NCBI RefSeq assembly: GCF_031456495.1 | Contig: NZ_JAVDUW010000003.1 | Location: 372,001-436,000, forward strand | Direction: 5' to 3' | Length of the DNA: 64,000 nucleotides | DNA from: Pedococcus sp031456495 | GTDB taxonomy: Bacteria > Actinomycetota > Actinomycetes > Actinomycetales > Dermatophilaceae | Shown here: positions 31,163 to 39,328 of the stretch, in pieces | Position numbering within the stretch: the first letter of the stretch is position 1 | How the letters are laid out: every line of letters starts with the position of its first letter | Position numbers and translations under genes: made by a program | The notes under the pieces: generated by a model | The model's input: only the letters and a program-made list of their open reading frames with translations | Databases searched by the model: none | What the model was told of the DNA's origin: nothing

Positions 31163-32358
31163 GGATCGGCATCGTCTGCCCGTACTCGTTCGACGTCCCC
31201 GGGGGTGTGCAGTTCCACGTCCGCGACCTCGCCGAGCACTTCCTGGCCGAGGGGCACCACGCCCGGGTCCTGGCGCCTGCCGACGACGACACGCCGCTGC
31301 CGGACTACGTCGAGTCGGTCGGGCGCGCGGTGCCGGTGCGCTACAACGGCTCCGTCGCTCGGCTCAGCTTCGGCCCGGTCACCGCGGCGCGGGTCGGCCG
31401 GTGGCTCGAGCAGGGCGACTTCGACGTGCTGCACATCCACGAGCCCGTGACGCCCAGCATCTCGCTGCTCGCACTGTGGGCGGGCGAGGGCCCCATCGTC
31501 GGGACCTTCCACACGAGCAACCTGCGCTCCCGTGCCATGCAGGCGGCCTACCCGCTGCTGCGGCCGAGCCTGGAGAAGATCAGTGCGCGGATCGCGGTGT
31601 CCGAGGACGCCCGGCGCACGGTGACGACGCACCTCGGCGGCGACGCCGTCGTCATCCCCAACGGCGTCAACGTCGCCCGCTTCGCGACGGCCGCCCCGAA
31701 CCCGGCGTGGCAGGGCACCCCCGATGCCCCGACCCTGGCGTTCCTGGGCCGGATCGACGAGCCGCGCAAGGGCCTGCCGGTGCTGTCGGCCGCGATGTCG
31801 CCGGTTCTGCGCACGCACCCCGGCACGCGACTGCTCGTCGCAGGGCCGGGCGACGTCGACGCCGCCCGTGAGCGGATGGCGCCCGAGGTGGCCCGGGCCA
31901 CCGAGTTCCTCGGCATGGTCTCCGACGACGACAAGGCGGCGCTGCTGTCCTCCGTCGACGCCTACGTCGCGCCCCACACCGGCGGCGAGTCCTTCGGCAT
32001 CGTCCTCGTCGAGGCGATGAGCGCGGGTGCCCCGGTCGTCGCGAGCGACCTGGCGGCGTTCGTGCGCGTGCTCGACGGCGGCCGCACCGGCGTGATGTTC
32101 GCGAACGAGGACCACGAGGACCTCGCCGCCAAGCTCTGCGGCCTGCTGGAGGACCCGCGTGAGCGCGCCCGGCTCGCCGAGGAGGGACACCGGCGCGCGC
32201 TGGTCTTCGACTGGTCGGAGGTGGCACGCGACGTGATGGCGGTCTACGAGATGGTGACGCACGGAGCCGAGGAGGGCCGCTACGACTCGGGGTCGGACAC
32301 GCGGTGGACACGGTTGCTGCGCGGACGCCGGGGAGGTGAGGAGACGTGGACGCGCTGA
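31159..32358 (+). CDS. pimA: Phosphatidylinositol alpha-mannosyltransferase
   Basis: 399 aa GT4-type, GT-B fold: N-terminal CPYSFDVPGGVQFHVRDLAEH (acceptor/lipid contact loop) and C-terminal GDP-mannose site with GGESFGIVLVEAMSAG (E-x7-E motif). Transfers the first mannose from GDP-mannose to the 2-position of phosphatidylinositol. GTG start overlaps patA stop; its own end overlaps the LemA-like gene by 13 bp. Confidence 0.92.
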   Translation: MRIGIVCPYSFDVPGGVQFHVRDLAEHFLAEGHHARVLAPADDDTPLPDYVESVGRAVPVRYNGSVARLSFGPVTAARVGRWLEQGDFDVLHIHEPVTPSISLLALWAGEGPIVGTFHTSNLRSRAMQAAYPLLRPSLEKISARIAVSEDARRTVTTHLGGDAVVIPNGVNVARFATAAPNPAWQGTPDAPTLAFLGRIDEPRKGLPVLSAAMSPVLRTHPGTRLLVAGPGDVDAARERMAPEVARATEFLGMVSDDDKAALLSSVDAYVAPHTGGESFGIVLVEAMSAGAPVVASDLAAFVRVLDGGRTGVMFANEDHEDLAAKLCGLLEDPRERARLAEEGHRRALVFDWSEVARDVMAVYEMVTHGAEEGRYDSGSDTRWTRLLRGRRGGEETWTR

Positions 32359-32933
32359 CGTGGGGTGCGCTCGCCGTCGCCCTCCTGCTGGGTGTCGCCT
32401 GGTACCTGTCCTACAGCGCCGCCCGGCTCGACCGCCTGCACACCCGCGTGGAGGGGTCGCTGTCCGCCCTCGACGCCCAGCTGGTCCGCCGCGCCGAGGC
32501 GACCCTCGAGCTGGCCAACTCCGGCGCGCTGGACCCTGCCTCCGCGCTCATGCTCGTCAGTGCGGCCTCGGAGTCGCTCGAGGCGCACAACGAGCGGGCA
32601 CTCGAGGACGACCTGCTCGAGGGGCAGGTGTTCGGCCCGCGCGAGGGCATCGAGAGCGGCCTGACCGAGGCGCTCCAGGCCGCCCTGACCGCGGACGTCG
32701 TCGCCCACCTGCGCCAGGACCCCGCGGGCCTCGCCGCCGCGGCGCTGGAGCGGGTCGAGGCCGCCGGGATGCGGGTGCAGCTCGCCCGCCGGTTCCACAA
32801 CGACGCCGTGACCGACGTCCGGCGGGTCCGACGCAAGCAGGTCGTGCGGGTCTTCCGGCTCGCCGGCCACGCCGAGCTGCCCCGGACCGTGGAGTTCGAC
32901 GACGAGCTGCCGCCGGCCGTCCGCAGCACCTGA
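32346..32933 (+). CDS. LemA-like single-pass membrane protein
   Basis: 195 aa. One N-terminal membrane helix (LTWGALAVALLLGVAWYLSY) is followed by a helical domain with RLHTRVEGSLSALDAQLVRRAE and late RFHNDAVTDVRR, resembling LemA-family topology. Function unknown. GTG at 32346 overlaps the end of pimA, and GGTGAGGAG precedes it. Last gene of the PIM operon. Confidence 0.6.
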   Translation: MDALTWGALAVALLLGVAWYLSYSAARLDRLHTRVEGSLSALDAQLVRRAEATLELANSGALDPASALMLVSAASESLEAHNERALEDDLLEGQVFGPREGIESGLTEALQAALTADVVAHLRQDPAGLAAAALERVEAAGMRVQLARRFHNDAVTDVRRVRRKQVVRVFRLAGHAELPRTVEFDDELPPAVRST

Positions 32934-32944
32934 CCCGCGCGCCG

Positions 32945-32959
32945 CACCCGCCTCGGGTG
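32945..32959. terminator. Small hairpin between convergent genes
   Basis: CACCCG (32945-32950) and CGGGTG (32954-32959) flank CCT between the LemA-like gene and the convergent manganese exporter gene. Short but placed where a terminator is expected. Confidence 0.4.
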
Positions 32960-33538
32960 TCAGCGGGCGAGCAGGCCCTGCACGACGAGGGCGACGCCGA
33001 AGACGAGGAACGCGACCGCGGCCCCGACCTTGACGACCTTCTCGGGGAGCTTGCGGCCGAGCACCGCGCCGACGCCGATGGCCAGCGCGTCCGCCAGCAC
33101 CATGCCGAGGGTGCTGCCGACCCACGTCCCGAACCAGCCCTCCTTCGCGGCGAGGGTGATGGTGGCGAGCATCGTCTTGTCGCCGAGCTCGGCGAGGAAG
33201 AAGGCCGTGCCGACCGCCAGCAGGGCGGCGCCGGTGCTGCGGCGGGCCTTGTCGGCCTCGTCCTCGGTGAGCTCGTCCCCGCGCAGCGTCCACGCCGCGA
33301 AACCGAGGAAGGCGACGCCGGCCACGACGTTCACCAGCCACTGGTGGTCGCTGAACGCCGTGCCGACGAGCCGGCCGATCCCGACCGAGGCGAGGTGGAC
33401 GACGGCCGTCGCGACCGTGATGCCGAGCAGCACCTGCCGCGCCCGGTACCTCGTCGCGAACGTCATGGCCATCAGCTGGCTCTTGTCGCCGAGCTCGGCG
33501 ACGAAGATGACGGCAGTGCTGAGCAGGAATGCATACAT
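32960..33538 (-). CDS. GDT1/TMEM165-family (UPF0016) Mn2+ exporter
   Basis: 192 aa with about six membrane helices in two homologous halves, each bearing the E-x-G-D-[KR]-[ST] ion motif: FVAELGDKSQ near residue 14 and FLAELGDKTM near 115. Family members export Mn2+ (or exchange Ca2+/Mn2+ for protons). Its leader carries a yybP-ykoY manganese riboswitch and a hairpin that can hide the ribosome binding site, strongly supporting manganese homeostasis as the role. Confidence 0.92.
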   Translation of the reverse strand: MYAFLLSTAVIFVAELGDKSQLMAMTFATRYRARQVLLGITVATAVVHLASVGIGRLVGTAFSDHQWLVNVVAGVAFLGFAAWTLRGDELTEDEADKARRSTGAALLAVGTAFFLAELGDKTMLATITLAAKEGWFGTWVGSTLGMVLADALAIGVGAVLGRKLPEKVVKVGAAVAFLVFGVALVVQGLLAR

Positions 33539-33546
33539 GGGGTGTC

Positions 33547-33573
33547 TCTCCTCCGGCACCCGGGCCGAGGAGA
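33547..33573 (-). promoter_or_regulatory. Ribosome-binding-site-sequestering hairpin (expression platform)
   Basis: On the minus strand TCTCCTCGGC pairs with GCCGGAGGAGA, a 10-bp stem with one bulged G. The right arm contains the GGAGGAG ribosome binding site of the Mn2+ exporter, ending shortly before its ATG at 33538, so translation would be off when it forms. Confidence 0.7.
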
Positions 33574-33631
33574 CCCGTTGACCGGACGTCCCTTCGACCA
33601 GGACGCCCGTCGTGGGTACGTCGAACCGGTC

Positions 33632-33724
33632 GAAAGTCTCGTCCGCCACCTGCGGAGGGTGGCCCACCGCACCGGACCCGGGGGTCAGTGTGTCGACGCG
33701 GCGGTTGGGGACTACTCCCTTTCG
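33632..33724 (-). ncRNA. yybP-ykoY manganese riboswitch
   Basis: Minus-strand RNA has the family signature: 5' CGAAAGGGAGUAG and, about 80 nt later, GACGAGACUUUCG. The ends CGAAAG/CUUUCG close P1; CCGCC near the 5' side pairs with GGCGG near the 3' side, and the conserved GUCGACA lies between. TACGCT (33736-33731, minus) is a -10 that would start transcription exactly at the first P1 base. Confidence 0.9.
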
Positions 33725-33900
33725 CGGACCAGCGTATGCCGTGCGGCCGGCCTGTCCGTCATCGGGCCCCGCGGGCGGCCCGGGGGCGCCGCCCCACGCT
33801 GGTGACTCCCCGGCATACCGACCCCCGGCCACCAACTACCATGGAGGCGAAGCGCGCCCCCTGCGCTGCGCCCTCTGAACGACCGGAAGTAGGCACCTTC
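33725..33900 (+). promoter_or_regulatory. Intergenic region upstream of pdxS
   Basis: With the riboswitch this makes a 362-bp gap without a gene. It holds a plausible pdxS -10 TACCAT (33837-33842) and a roughly 50-nt leader. Two GTATGCC/GGCATAC words (33734 and 33812) are here. I see no riboswitch on the pdxS side. Confidence 0.45.
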
Positions 33901-34815
33901 ATGTCCGCCGACACGACCACCCCCACGACCCCGCCCGGCACCGGCACCCAGCGCGTCAAGCGCGGCATGGCCGAGATGCTCAAGGGCGGCGTCATCATGG
34001 ACGTCGTCAACGCCGAGCAGGCCAAGATCGCCGAGGACGCCGGCGCCGTCGCCGTCATGGCACTCGAGCGCGTCCCGGCCGACATCCGCGCCCAGGGCGG
34101 CGTCTCCCGGATGTCCGACCCCGACATGATCGACGGCATCATCGAGGCCGTCTCGATCCCGGTGATGGCCAAGGCCCGCATCGGCCACTTCGTCGAGGCC
34201 CAGGTGCTGCAGAGCCTCGGTGTCGACTACATCGACGAGTCCGAGGTGCTGACCCCGGCCGACTACAGCAACCACATCGACAAGTGGGCGTTCACCGTCC
34301 CCTTCGTCTGCGGGGCCACCAACCTCGGCGAGGCACTGCGCCGCATCACCGAGGGCGCGGCCATGATCCGCTCCAAGGGCGAGGCCGGCACCGGTGACGT
34401 CTCCAACGCCACGACCCACATGCGCAAGATGCGCGACCAGATCCGCTGGCTGCAGAACCTGCCCGAGGACGAGCTCTACGTCGCCGCCAAGGAGCTGCAG
34501 GCGCCGTACGACCTCGTCAAGGAGGTGGCCGAGAAGGGCAAGCTCCCCGTCGTGCTCTTCACCGCGGGCGGCATCGCCACCCCGGCCGACGCCGCGATGA
34601 TGATGCAGCTCGGCGCCGAGGGCGTCTTCGTCGGCTCCGGCATCTTCAAGTCCGGCAACCCGGCCCAGCGCGCCGAGGCGATCGTCAAGGCGACGACGTT
34701 CTTCGACGACCCCGACGTGATCGCCAAGGTCTCCCGCGGCCTCGGTGAGGCCATGGTCGGCATCAACGTCGACGAGATCCCCGAGCCGCACCGCCTGGCG
34801 GAGCGCGGCTGGTGA
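33901..34815 (+). CDS. pdxS: Pyridoxal 5'-phosphate synthase, synthase subunit
   Basis: 304 aa TIM barrel, highly conserved: RGMAEMLKGGVIMDVVNAEQA, ALERVPADIRAQGGVSRMSDP, MAKARIGHF with catalytic lysine, and FTAGGIATPADAAMMMQLGA. Builds PLP from ribose 5-phosphate, glyceraldehyde 3-phosphate and ammonia supplied by PdxT, whose gene lies beyond an intervening divergent GNAT gene. Twelve PdxS plus twelve PdxT normally assemble. Confidence 0.96.
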   Translation: MSADTTTPTTPPGTGTQRVKRGMAEMLKGGVIMDVVNAEQAKIAEDAGAVAVMALERVPADIRAQGGVSRMSDPDMIDGIIEAVSIPVMAKARIGHFVEAQVLQSLGVDYIDESEVLTPADYSNHIDKWAFTVPFVCGATNLGEALRRITEGAAMIRSKGEAGTGDVSNATTHMRKMRDQIRWLQNLPEDELYVAAKELQAPYDLVKEVAEKGKLPVVLFTAGGIATPADAAMMMQLGAEGVFVGSGIFKSGNPAQRAEAIVKATTFFDDPDVIAKVSRGLGEAMVGINVDEIPEPHRLAERGW

Positions 34816-34819
34816 CACC

Positions 34820-34848
34820 GGCGGCCGGCGGGACCCCCGCCGGCCGCC
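34820..34848. terminator. Perfect 13-bp hairpin after pdxS
   Basis: 34820-34832 pairs perfectly with 34836-34848 around the 3-nt loop ACC, filling the 37-bp gap between pdxS and a convergent GNAT gene. Probable bidirectional terminator. Confidence 0.8.
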
Positions 34849-34852
34849 CGCT

Positions 34853-35404
34853 CTACGCCTCCGGGAGCGCCATGAGCAGCACCGGCCGGTGGGTGTCGGG
34901 CAGCCACGACGGGCGCGCCTCGCCCACGACCTGCCACCCCGAGCGCTGGTAGAGGCGGACCGCGCGCTCGGTCTCCTGCACCACGTCGAGCACGGGCACG
35001 CGTCCGCTGCCCCGGATGAACGCGACCGACGCCTCCAGCAGCGCCCGGCCCACGCCGAGCCCCGAGACCTCGTGGTCCACGAAGAGCACCGAGACCGCGG
35101 CCAGGTCCTCCACCGGCCGCCCCGTGCCGGCGACCCAGCCGTCGACCTCGGGCCCGTCGCCCATCACCTCGGTCACCGAGACGTGTCCGACGGGCGCGTC
35201 GGCGTCGGCGAGGGTGGCCACCCACGCGCCGAGCTCGCCCTGGCGCCGCAGGAACGACTCGACCGGCCACGGCAGCGGCCACCGCTGCGGGTACCCCGTG
35301 TGCGGCTGTTGTGCTGCGAGCACGCGGGCGAGGGCGGGGAGGTCGTCGGGGGTGCGCTCGCGGATGCGCACGGCGCCGGGCTGCGGCACGTCGGGGAGGG
35401 GCAC
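34853..35404 (-). CDS. GNAT-family N-acetyltransferase
   Basis: 183 aa: IRERTPDDLPALARVLAAQQ at the start, VLFVDHEVSGLGVGRALLEA as the acetyl-CoA motif and AVRLYQRSGWQVVGEARPSW at the end. Acceptor unknown. GTG at 35404 is chosen because minus-strand TAGGCT (35417-35412) ends 7 nt before it, the leaderless layout. It is inserted between pdxS and pdxT and diverges from pdxT. Confidence 0.83.
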   Translation of the reverse strand: MPLPDVPQPGAVRIRERTPDDLPALARVLAAQQPHTGYPQRWPLPWPVESFLRRQGELGAWVATLADADAPVGHVSVTEVMGDGPEVDGWVAGTGRPVEDLAAVSVLFVDHEVSGLGVGRALLEASVAFIRGSGRVPVLDVVQETERAVRLYQRSGWQVVGEARPSWLPDTHRPVLLMALPEA

Positions 35405-35411
35405 GGGGTCC

Positions 35412-35435
35412 AGCCTAGGAGGGCGGTCGTAGCAT
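35412..35435. promoter_or_regulatory. Back-to-back leaderless promoters for GNAT and pdxT
   Basis: Minus-strand TAGGCT (35417-35412) and plus-strand TAGCAT (35430-35435) each end 7 nt before a GTG start. The whole intergenic gap is 38 bp. Confidence 0.6.
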
Positions 35436-35442
35436 TCCCGCC

Positions 35443-36051
35443 GTGACCACGCAGCCCACGATCGGTGTCCTGGCCGTCCAGGGAGACGTCCGCGAGCACC
35501 TGCGCGCCCTCGAGGACGCCGGTGCCCGTGCCGTCCCCGTCCGGCGCGCGGTCGAGCTCGAGGGGGTGGACGGGCTGGTGCTGCCCGGCGGCGAGTCCAC
35601 GACGATGGACAAGCTCGTCCGCGCGTTCGACCTGTACGAGCCGCTGCGCGCGCGCATCGCGGGCGGTATGCCGGCATACGGCTCGTGCGCGGGGATGATC
35701 ATGCTCGCCGACCGCATCGCCGACGCCCGCCCCGACCAGCAGACGCTCGGCGGCATCGACATGACGGTGCGGCGCAACGCGTTCGGACGCCAGGTGGACT
35801 CCTTCGAGGAGGACCTGCACATCCACGCGATCGGGGGCGCCCCCATGCGGGCGGTCTTCATCCGCGCGCCCTGGGTCGAGCAGGTCGGCGACGCGGTGGA
35901 CGTGCTGGCCCACGTCGAGGAGGGTCCCGCCGCAGGTAGGATCGTCGCCGTTCGTCAGGGGGCCCTGCTGGCCACCTCCTTCCACCCGGAAGTGACCGGT
36001 GACCACCGGTTCCACCAGTTGTTCGTCGAGATCGTGAGAGGCAACGCATGA
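35443..36051 (+). CDS. pdxT: Pyridoxal 5'-phosphate synthase, glutaminase subunit
   Basis: 202 aa class I glutamine amidotransferase of the PdxT type: GVLAVQGDVREH at the start, LPGGESTTMDKL, the nucleophile Cys in YGSCAGMI, and the His-x-Glu of SFHPE near the C-terminus. Supplies ammonia to PdxS. Contains both orientations of the GTATGCC word back to back at 35666-35679. ATGA overlap with yebC. Confidence 0.95.
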   Translation: MTTQPTIGVLAVQGDVREHLRALEDAGARAVPVRRAVELEGVDGLVLPGGESTTMDKLVRAFDLYEPLRARIAGGMPAYGSCAGMIMLADRIADARPDQQTLGGIDMTVRRNAFGRQVDSFEEDLHIHAIGGAPMRAVFIRAPWVEQVGDAVDVLAHVEEGPAAGRIVAVRQGALLATSFHPEVTGDHRFHQLFVEIVRGNA

Positions 36052-36809
36052 GCGGCCACAGCAAATGGGCCACCACGAAGCACAAGAAGGCTGCCATCGA
36101 CGCCAAGCGCGGCAAGCTCTTCGCCAAGCTCATCAAGAACATCGAGGTCGCCGCGCGCCAGGGCGGCGGTGACCCCGCGGGCAACCCGACGCTCTACGAC
36201 GCCATCCAGAAGGCGAAGAAGTCCTCGGTCCCGAACAACAACATCGACAACGCGGTCAAGCGCGGCAGCGGCGCGACCGCCGGCGGTGCCGACTGGGAGA
36301 ACATCACGTACGAGGGCTACGCGCCCGGCGGCGTGGCCGTCCTCATCGAGTGCCTCACCGACAACCGCAACCGGGCCGCTGCGGAGGTCCGCACCGCGCT
36401 GACCCGCAACGGCGGCCAGCTCGCCGACCCCGGTTCGGTCGCCTACGTCTTCGACCGCAAGGGCGTCGTCATCGTCCCGAAGACCGAGGGCCAGGGCGAG
36501 GACGACATCCTCGAGATCGTCCTCGACGCCGGTGCCGACGAGGTCAACGACAACGGCGACACCTGGGAGATCGTCAGCGAGGCGACCGACGTCGTCGCCG
36601 TGCGGACCGCCCTGCAGGACGCCGGCGTGGAGTACGACTCCGCCGAGGCCTCGTGGGTGCCGAACCTGCAGGTGCCGCTCGACCTCGAGGGCGCCCGGAA
36701 GATGATCCGCGTCATCGAGGCGCTGGAGGACTCCGACGACGTGCAGGACGTCTTCGCCAACGGGGACATCCCGGACGACGTCCTGGCCCAGCTCGAGGAC
36801 GAGGACTAG
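36048..36809 (+). CDS. yebC: YebC/PmpR-family translation or transcription factor
   Basis: 253 aa: MSGHSKWATTKHKKAAIDAKRGKLF is the invariant family start; YEGYAPGGVAVLIE and the acidic C-terminus are also typical. YebC proteins bind RNA/ribosomes to relieve stalling or act as regulators. Coupled to pdxT by ATGA overlap and followed by a terminator, so not co-transcribed with ruvC in the main. Confidence 0.95.
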   Translation: MSGHSKWATTKHKKAAIDAKRGKLFAKLIKNIEVAARQGGGDPAGNPTLYDAIQKAKKSSVPNNNIDNAVKRGSGATAGGADWENITYEGYAPGGVAVLIECLTDNRNRAAAEVRTALTRNGGQLADPGSVAYVFDRKGVVIVPKTEGQGEDDILEIVLDAGADEVNDNGDTWEIVSEATDVVAVRTALQDAGVEYDSAEASWVPNLQVPLDLEGARKMIRVIEALEDSDDVQDVFANGDIPDDVLAQLEDED

Positions 36810-36821
36810 GACCCCGGACAC

Positions 36822-36864
36822 CGGCGCCCGCCCCTCGCGTGTCACTGCGGGGGAGCGGGCGCCG
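36822..36864 (+). terminator. Terminator after yebC
   Basis: CGGCGCCCGC (36822-36831) pairs with GCGGGCGCCG (36855-36864), with further CCC/GGG pairing inside. It separates yebC from the SOS-type ruvC promoter. Confidence 0.75.
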
Positions 36865-36881
36865 TCGTGTGTAGCGTTCGA

Positions 36882-36897
36882 CCGAACACCTGTTCGG
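36882..36897. promoter_or_regulatory. LexA (SOS) box of ruvCAB
   Basis: CCGAACACCTGTTCGG is a perfect palindrome matching the actinobacterial LexA core CGAAC-N4-GTTCG. A -10 TAGCGT (36872-36877) lies just upstream, so LexA would cover the start point. Distance to the ruvC GTG is 15 bp. Confidence 0.88.
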
Positions 36898-36912
36898 ACG
36901 GAAGGGACTGAC

Positions 36913-37449
36913 GTGCGCGTGCTCGGTGTCGACCCCGGGCTCACCCGGTGCGGCCTCGGTGTCGTCGACGGGAGCCGCGGCGGCCGCCTGACGATGGTGG
37001 CCGTGGGCGTCGTGCGCACGCCCGGCGACAGGGACACGGGCGAGCGGCTCGTCTACCTCCAGGACCAGCTCGACGCCTGGCTCGACCGGTTCGAGCCGGA
37101 CGCGATCGCGCTCGAGCGGGTCTTCGCAGCCGACCACGTCCCGACCGTCATGACCACCGCCCAGGCGTCCGGCCTGGTGCTCCTGGCGGCGGCGCGCCGT
37201 GGCCTGCCGCTCGTCACCCACACCCCCAGCGAGGTCAAGGCCGCCGTCACCGGCCAGGGCCGCGCCGACAAGGCACAGGTCACCACCATGGTCACGCGCA
37301 TCCTCGCCCTCGAGGTCGCCCCCAAGCCGGCGGATGCCGCCGACGCCCTCGCCCTGGCGATCTGCCACCACTGGCGCGGCGCCGGGGACCGCCGGCTCGC
37401 CCTCGCCGCCGCGTCCGAGCGCGCCCGCCTCAAGGCGGTGTCGTCGTGA
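36913..37449 (+). CDS. ruvC: Holliday junction resolvase RuvC
   Basis: 178 aa: RVLGVDPGLTRCGLGVVD with the first catalytic Asp, ALERVF with the Glu, and PADAADALALAICHH carrying the last acidic residues. Cuts four-way junctions during recombination. GTG at 36913 after GGAAGGGA. First gene of ruvCAB, under the LexA box at 36882-36897; overlaps ruvA (GTGA). Confidence 0.95.
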   Translation: MRVLGVDPGLTRCGLGVVDGSRGGRLTMVAVGVVRTPGDRDTGERLVYLQDQLDAWLDRFEPDAIALERVFAADHVPTVMTTAQASGLVLLAAARRGLPLVTHTPSEVKAAVTGQGRADKAQVTTMVTRILALEVAPKPADAADALALAICHHWRGAGDRRLALAAASERARLKAVSS

Positions 37450-38066
37450 TCGCCTCCGTCCGCGGGCCGGTCCTGCACGCCGGGCTCGACCGCGTCGTCG
37501 TCGAGGTCGGCGGGGTCGGGATGCTGCTGCACACCACACCGGCCACGGCCGCCTCCGTGCACCGGGGCCAGGAGGCGGTGCTGGCCACCACCCTCGTGGT
37601 TCGCGAGGACAGCCTCACGCTCTACGGCTTCGCGACCGACGACGAGCGCGACGTCTTCGAGCAGGTGCAGACCGTGTCCGGCGTCGGCCCCCGGCTGGCC
37701 CTGGCCATGCTGTCCGTCATGCCGCCCGACCGCCTGCGCGCGGCCATCGGCGGCGGCGACGTGGCCGCGCTCACCAAGGTCCCCGGCATCGGCAAGAAGG
37801 GCGCCGAGCGGATGGTCCTCGAGCTGCGCGACAAGATCGGCCTGCCCTCGGCGACCGCCGCCGCGGCCGGCGCCCCCGTCGCCCGGACCGTCGCCCCCTG
37901 GCGCGAGCAGGTCACCGAGGCGCTGACCGGGCTGGGCTGGACCGCCAAGCAGGCCGAGGACGCCGTCGCCCGCGTCGCGGACGGCGCCGACGGGACGGCT
38001 GCTCCCGGCGCCACGCCCGACGTCTCGGCGATGCTCCGGGCCGCCCTGCGCGAGTTGGGCCGGTGA
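37446..38066 (+). CDS. ruvA: Holliday junction branch migration protein RuvA
   Basis: 206 aa: N-terminal OB fold (ASVRGPVLHAGLDRVVVEVGG), two helix-hairpin-helix motifs (VSGVGPRLALAML and VPGIGKKGAERMV) and the C-terminal RuvB-binding domain (ALTGLGWTAKQAEDAV). Overlaps ruvC and ruvB by four bases each. Confidence 0.95.
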   Translation: MIASVRGPVLHAGLDRVVVEVGGVGMLLHTTPATAASVHRGQEAVLATTLVVREDSLTLYGFATDDERDVFEQVQTVSGVGPRLALAMLSVMPPDRLRAAIGGGDVAALTKVPGIGKKGAERMVLELRDKIGLPSATAAAAGAPVARTVAPWREQVTEALTGLGWTAKQAEDAVARVADGADGTAAPGATPDVSAMLRAALRELGR

Positions 38067-39172
38067 GCGCAGTGGCGGACGGCTTCTCCTCCGAGATGTA
38101 CGAGGACCGGTCGGTCGACGCCACGGCCCGCGTCGTCGACCCCGGCAGCGACGCCGACGAGCGCACCGTCGAGAACGCCCTGCGGCCCCGGCGCCTCAGC
38201 GAGTTCTCCGGGCAGTCGCGGGTGCGCGACCAGCTCTCGCTCGTGCTCGAGGCGGCGCGTCGCCGGGGGAGCGCGCCCGACCACGTCCTGCTCTCCGGGC
38301 CGCCCGGCCTCGGCAAGACGACCCTCGCCATGCTCATCGGCACCGAGCTCGAGCGCCCGATCCGGATCACCAGCGGGCCGGCGATCCAGCACGCGGGCGA
38401 CCTCGCCGCCGTCCTGTCGTCCCTGTCCGAGGGCGAGGTGCTCTTCCTCGACGAGATCCACCGCATGTCCCGCTCCGCCGAGGAGATGCTGTACCTCGCG
38501 ATGGAGGACTTCCGGGTCGACGTCGTGGTCGGCAAGGGCCCGGGCGCGACGGCCATCCCGTTGGAGCTCCCGCCCTTCACCGTCGTCGGCGCCACGACAC
38601 GTGCCGGCCTGCTGCCGGCACCCCTGCGCGACCGCTTCGGCTTCACCGGCCACCTCGACTTCTACGCCACCGAGGACCTGGTGACGATCCTGCACCGCTC
38701 GGCACGCCTGCTCGACGTGAGCGCCGACGAGGCCGGCATCCTCGAGATCTCCCGGCGGTCCCGCGGCACGCCCCGCATCGCCAACAGGCTGCTGCGCCGC
38801 GTGCGCGACTGGGCGCAGGTGCACGGCCGCGACGTCGTCGACGAGGAGGCCGCCCACGCGGCCCTGGCCCTCTTCGACGTCGACGACCGCGGGCTCGACC
38901 GGCTCGACCGCGCCGTGCTCGACGCGCTGTGCCGCCGCTTCGCCGGGGGCCCGGTGGGCCTGTCGACCCTGGCCGTCGCAGTGGGGGAGGAGGCCGACAC
39001 GGTCGAGACCGTCGCCGAGCCGTTCCTCGTGCGCGAGGGGCTCGTGACGCGTACGCCACGGGGCCGGGCCGCGACGGCGCTGGCCTGGGCGCACCTCGGT
39101 CTCACACCCCCTGCGGGCGCTGACGTGCAGGTGCCGCTGCCGCTCGAGGGCGAGGGCCGGTTCGGCGGCTGA
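38063..39172 (+). CDS. ruvB: Holliday junction branch migration ATPase RuvB
   Basis: 369 aa AAA+ motor: ENALRPRRLSEFSGQ, Walker A SGPPGLGKTTLAM, Walker B LFLDEIH, sensor 1 VGATTRAG and C-terminal winged helix. An extra roughly 20-residue N-terminus (SSEMYEDRSVDATARVVD) precedes the core. GTG overlaps the ruvA stop. Confidence 0.96.
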   Translation: MSAVADGFSSEMYEDRSVDATARVVDPGSDADERTVENALRPRRLSEFSGQSRVRDQLSLVLEAARRRGSAPDHVLLSGPPGLGKTTLAMLIGTELERPIRITSGPAIQHAGDLAAVLSSLSEGEVLFLDEIHRMSRSAEEMLYLAMEDFRVDVVVGKGPGATAIPLELPPFTVVGATTRAGLLPAPLRDRFGFTGHLDFYATEDLVTILHRSARLLDVSADEAGILEISRRSRGTPRIANRLLRRVRDWAQVHGRDVVDEEAAHAALALFDVDDRGLDRLDRAVLDALCRRFAGGPVGLSTLAVAVGEEADTVETVAEPFLVREGLVTRTPRGRAATALAWAHLGLTPPAGADVQVPLPLEGEGRFGG

Positions 39173-39244
39173 AGCCGCCGGGGAGGTGCTTTCGGCACAC
39201 CCCACGCGTAGGTCACGATTGGAACGCGACCCCCGCGGGCCACG

Positions 39245-39274
39245 TTGGTCGGTATGCCCGGTGTCACCTACACT
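39245..39274 (+). promoter_or_regulatory. yajC-secD-secF promoter
   Basis: TTGGTC (39245-39250) and TACACT (39269-39274) are separated by 18 bp; a GTATGCC word lies in the spacer at 39252. The start would be near 39281, giving a leader of about 48 nt. The rest of the 156-bp gap has only a weak hairpin after ruvB. Confidence 0.6.
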
Positions 39275-39328
39275 CGGGCGGTCGCCCAGCCCGGCGCGTC
39301 CAAGCACCCTGCCCGAAGGACCTCTCCC

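Noticed and set aside
36876..36887. A second SOS-like palindrome, GTTCGACCGAAC, overlapping the ruvC LexA box
   Set aside because: The half-sites are in inverted order and wrong spacing for CGAAC-N4-GTTCG; it arises from overlap with the true box.
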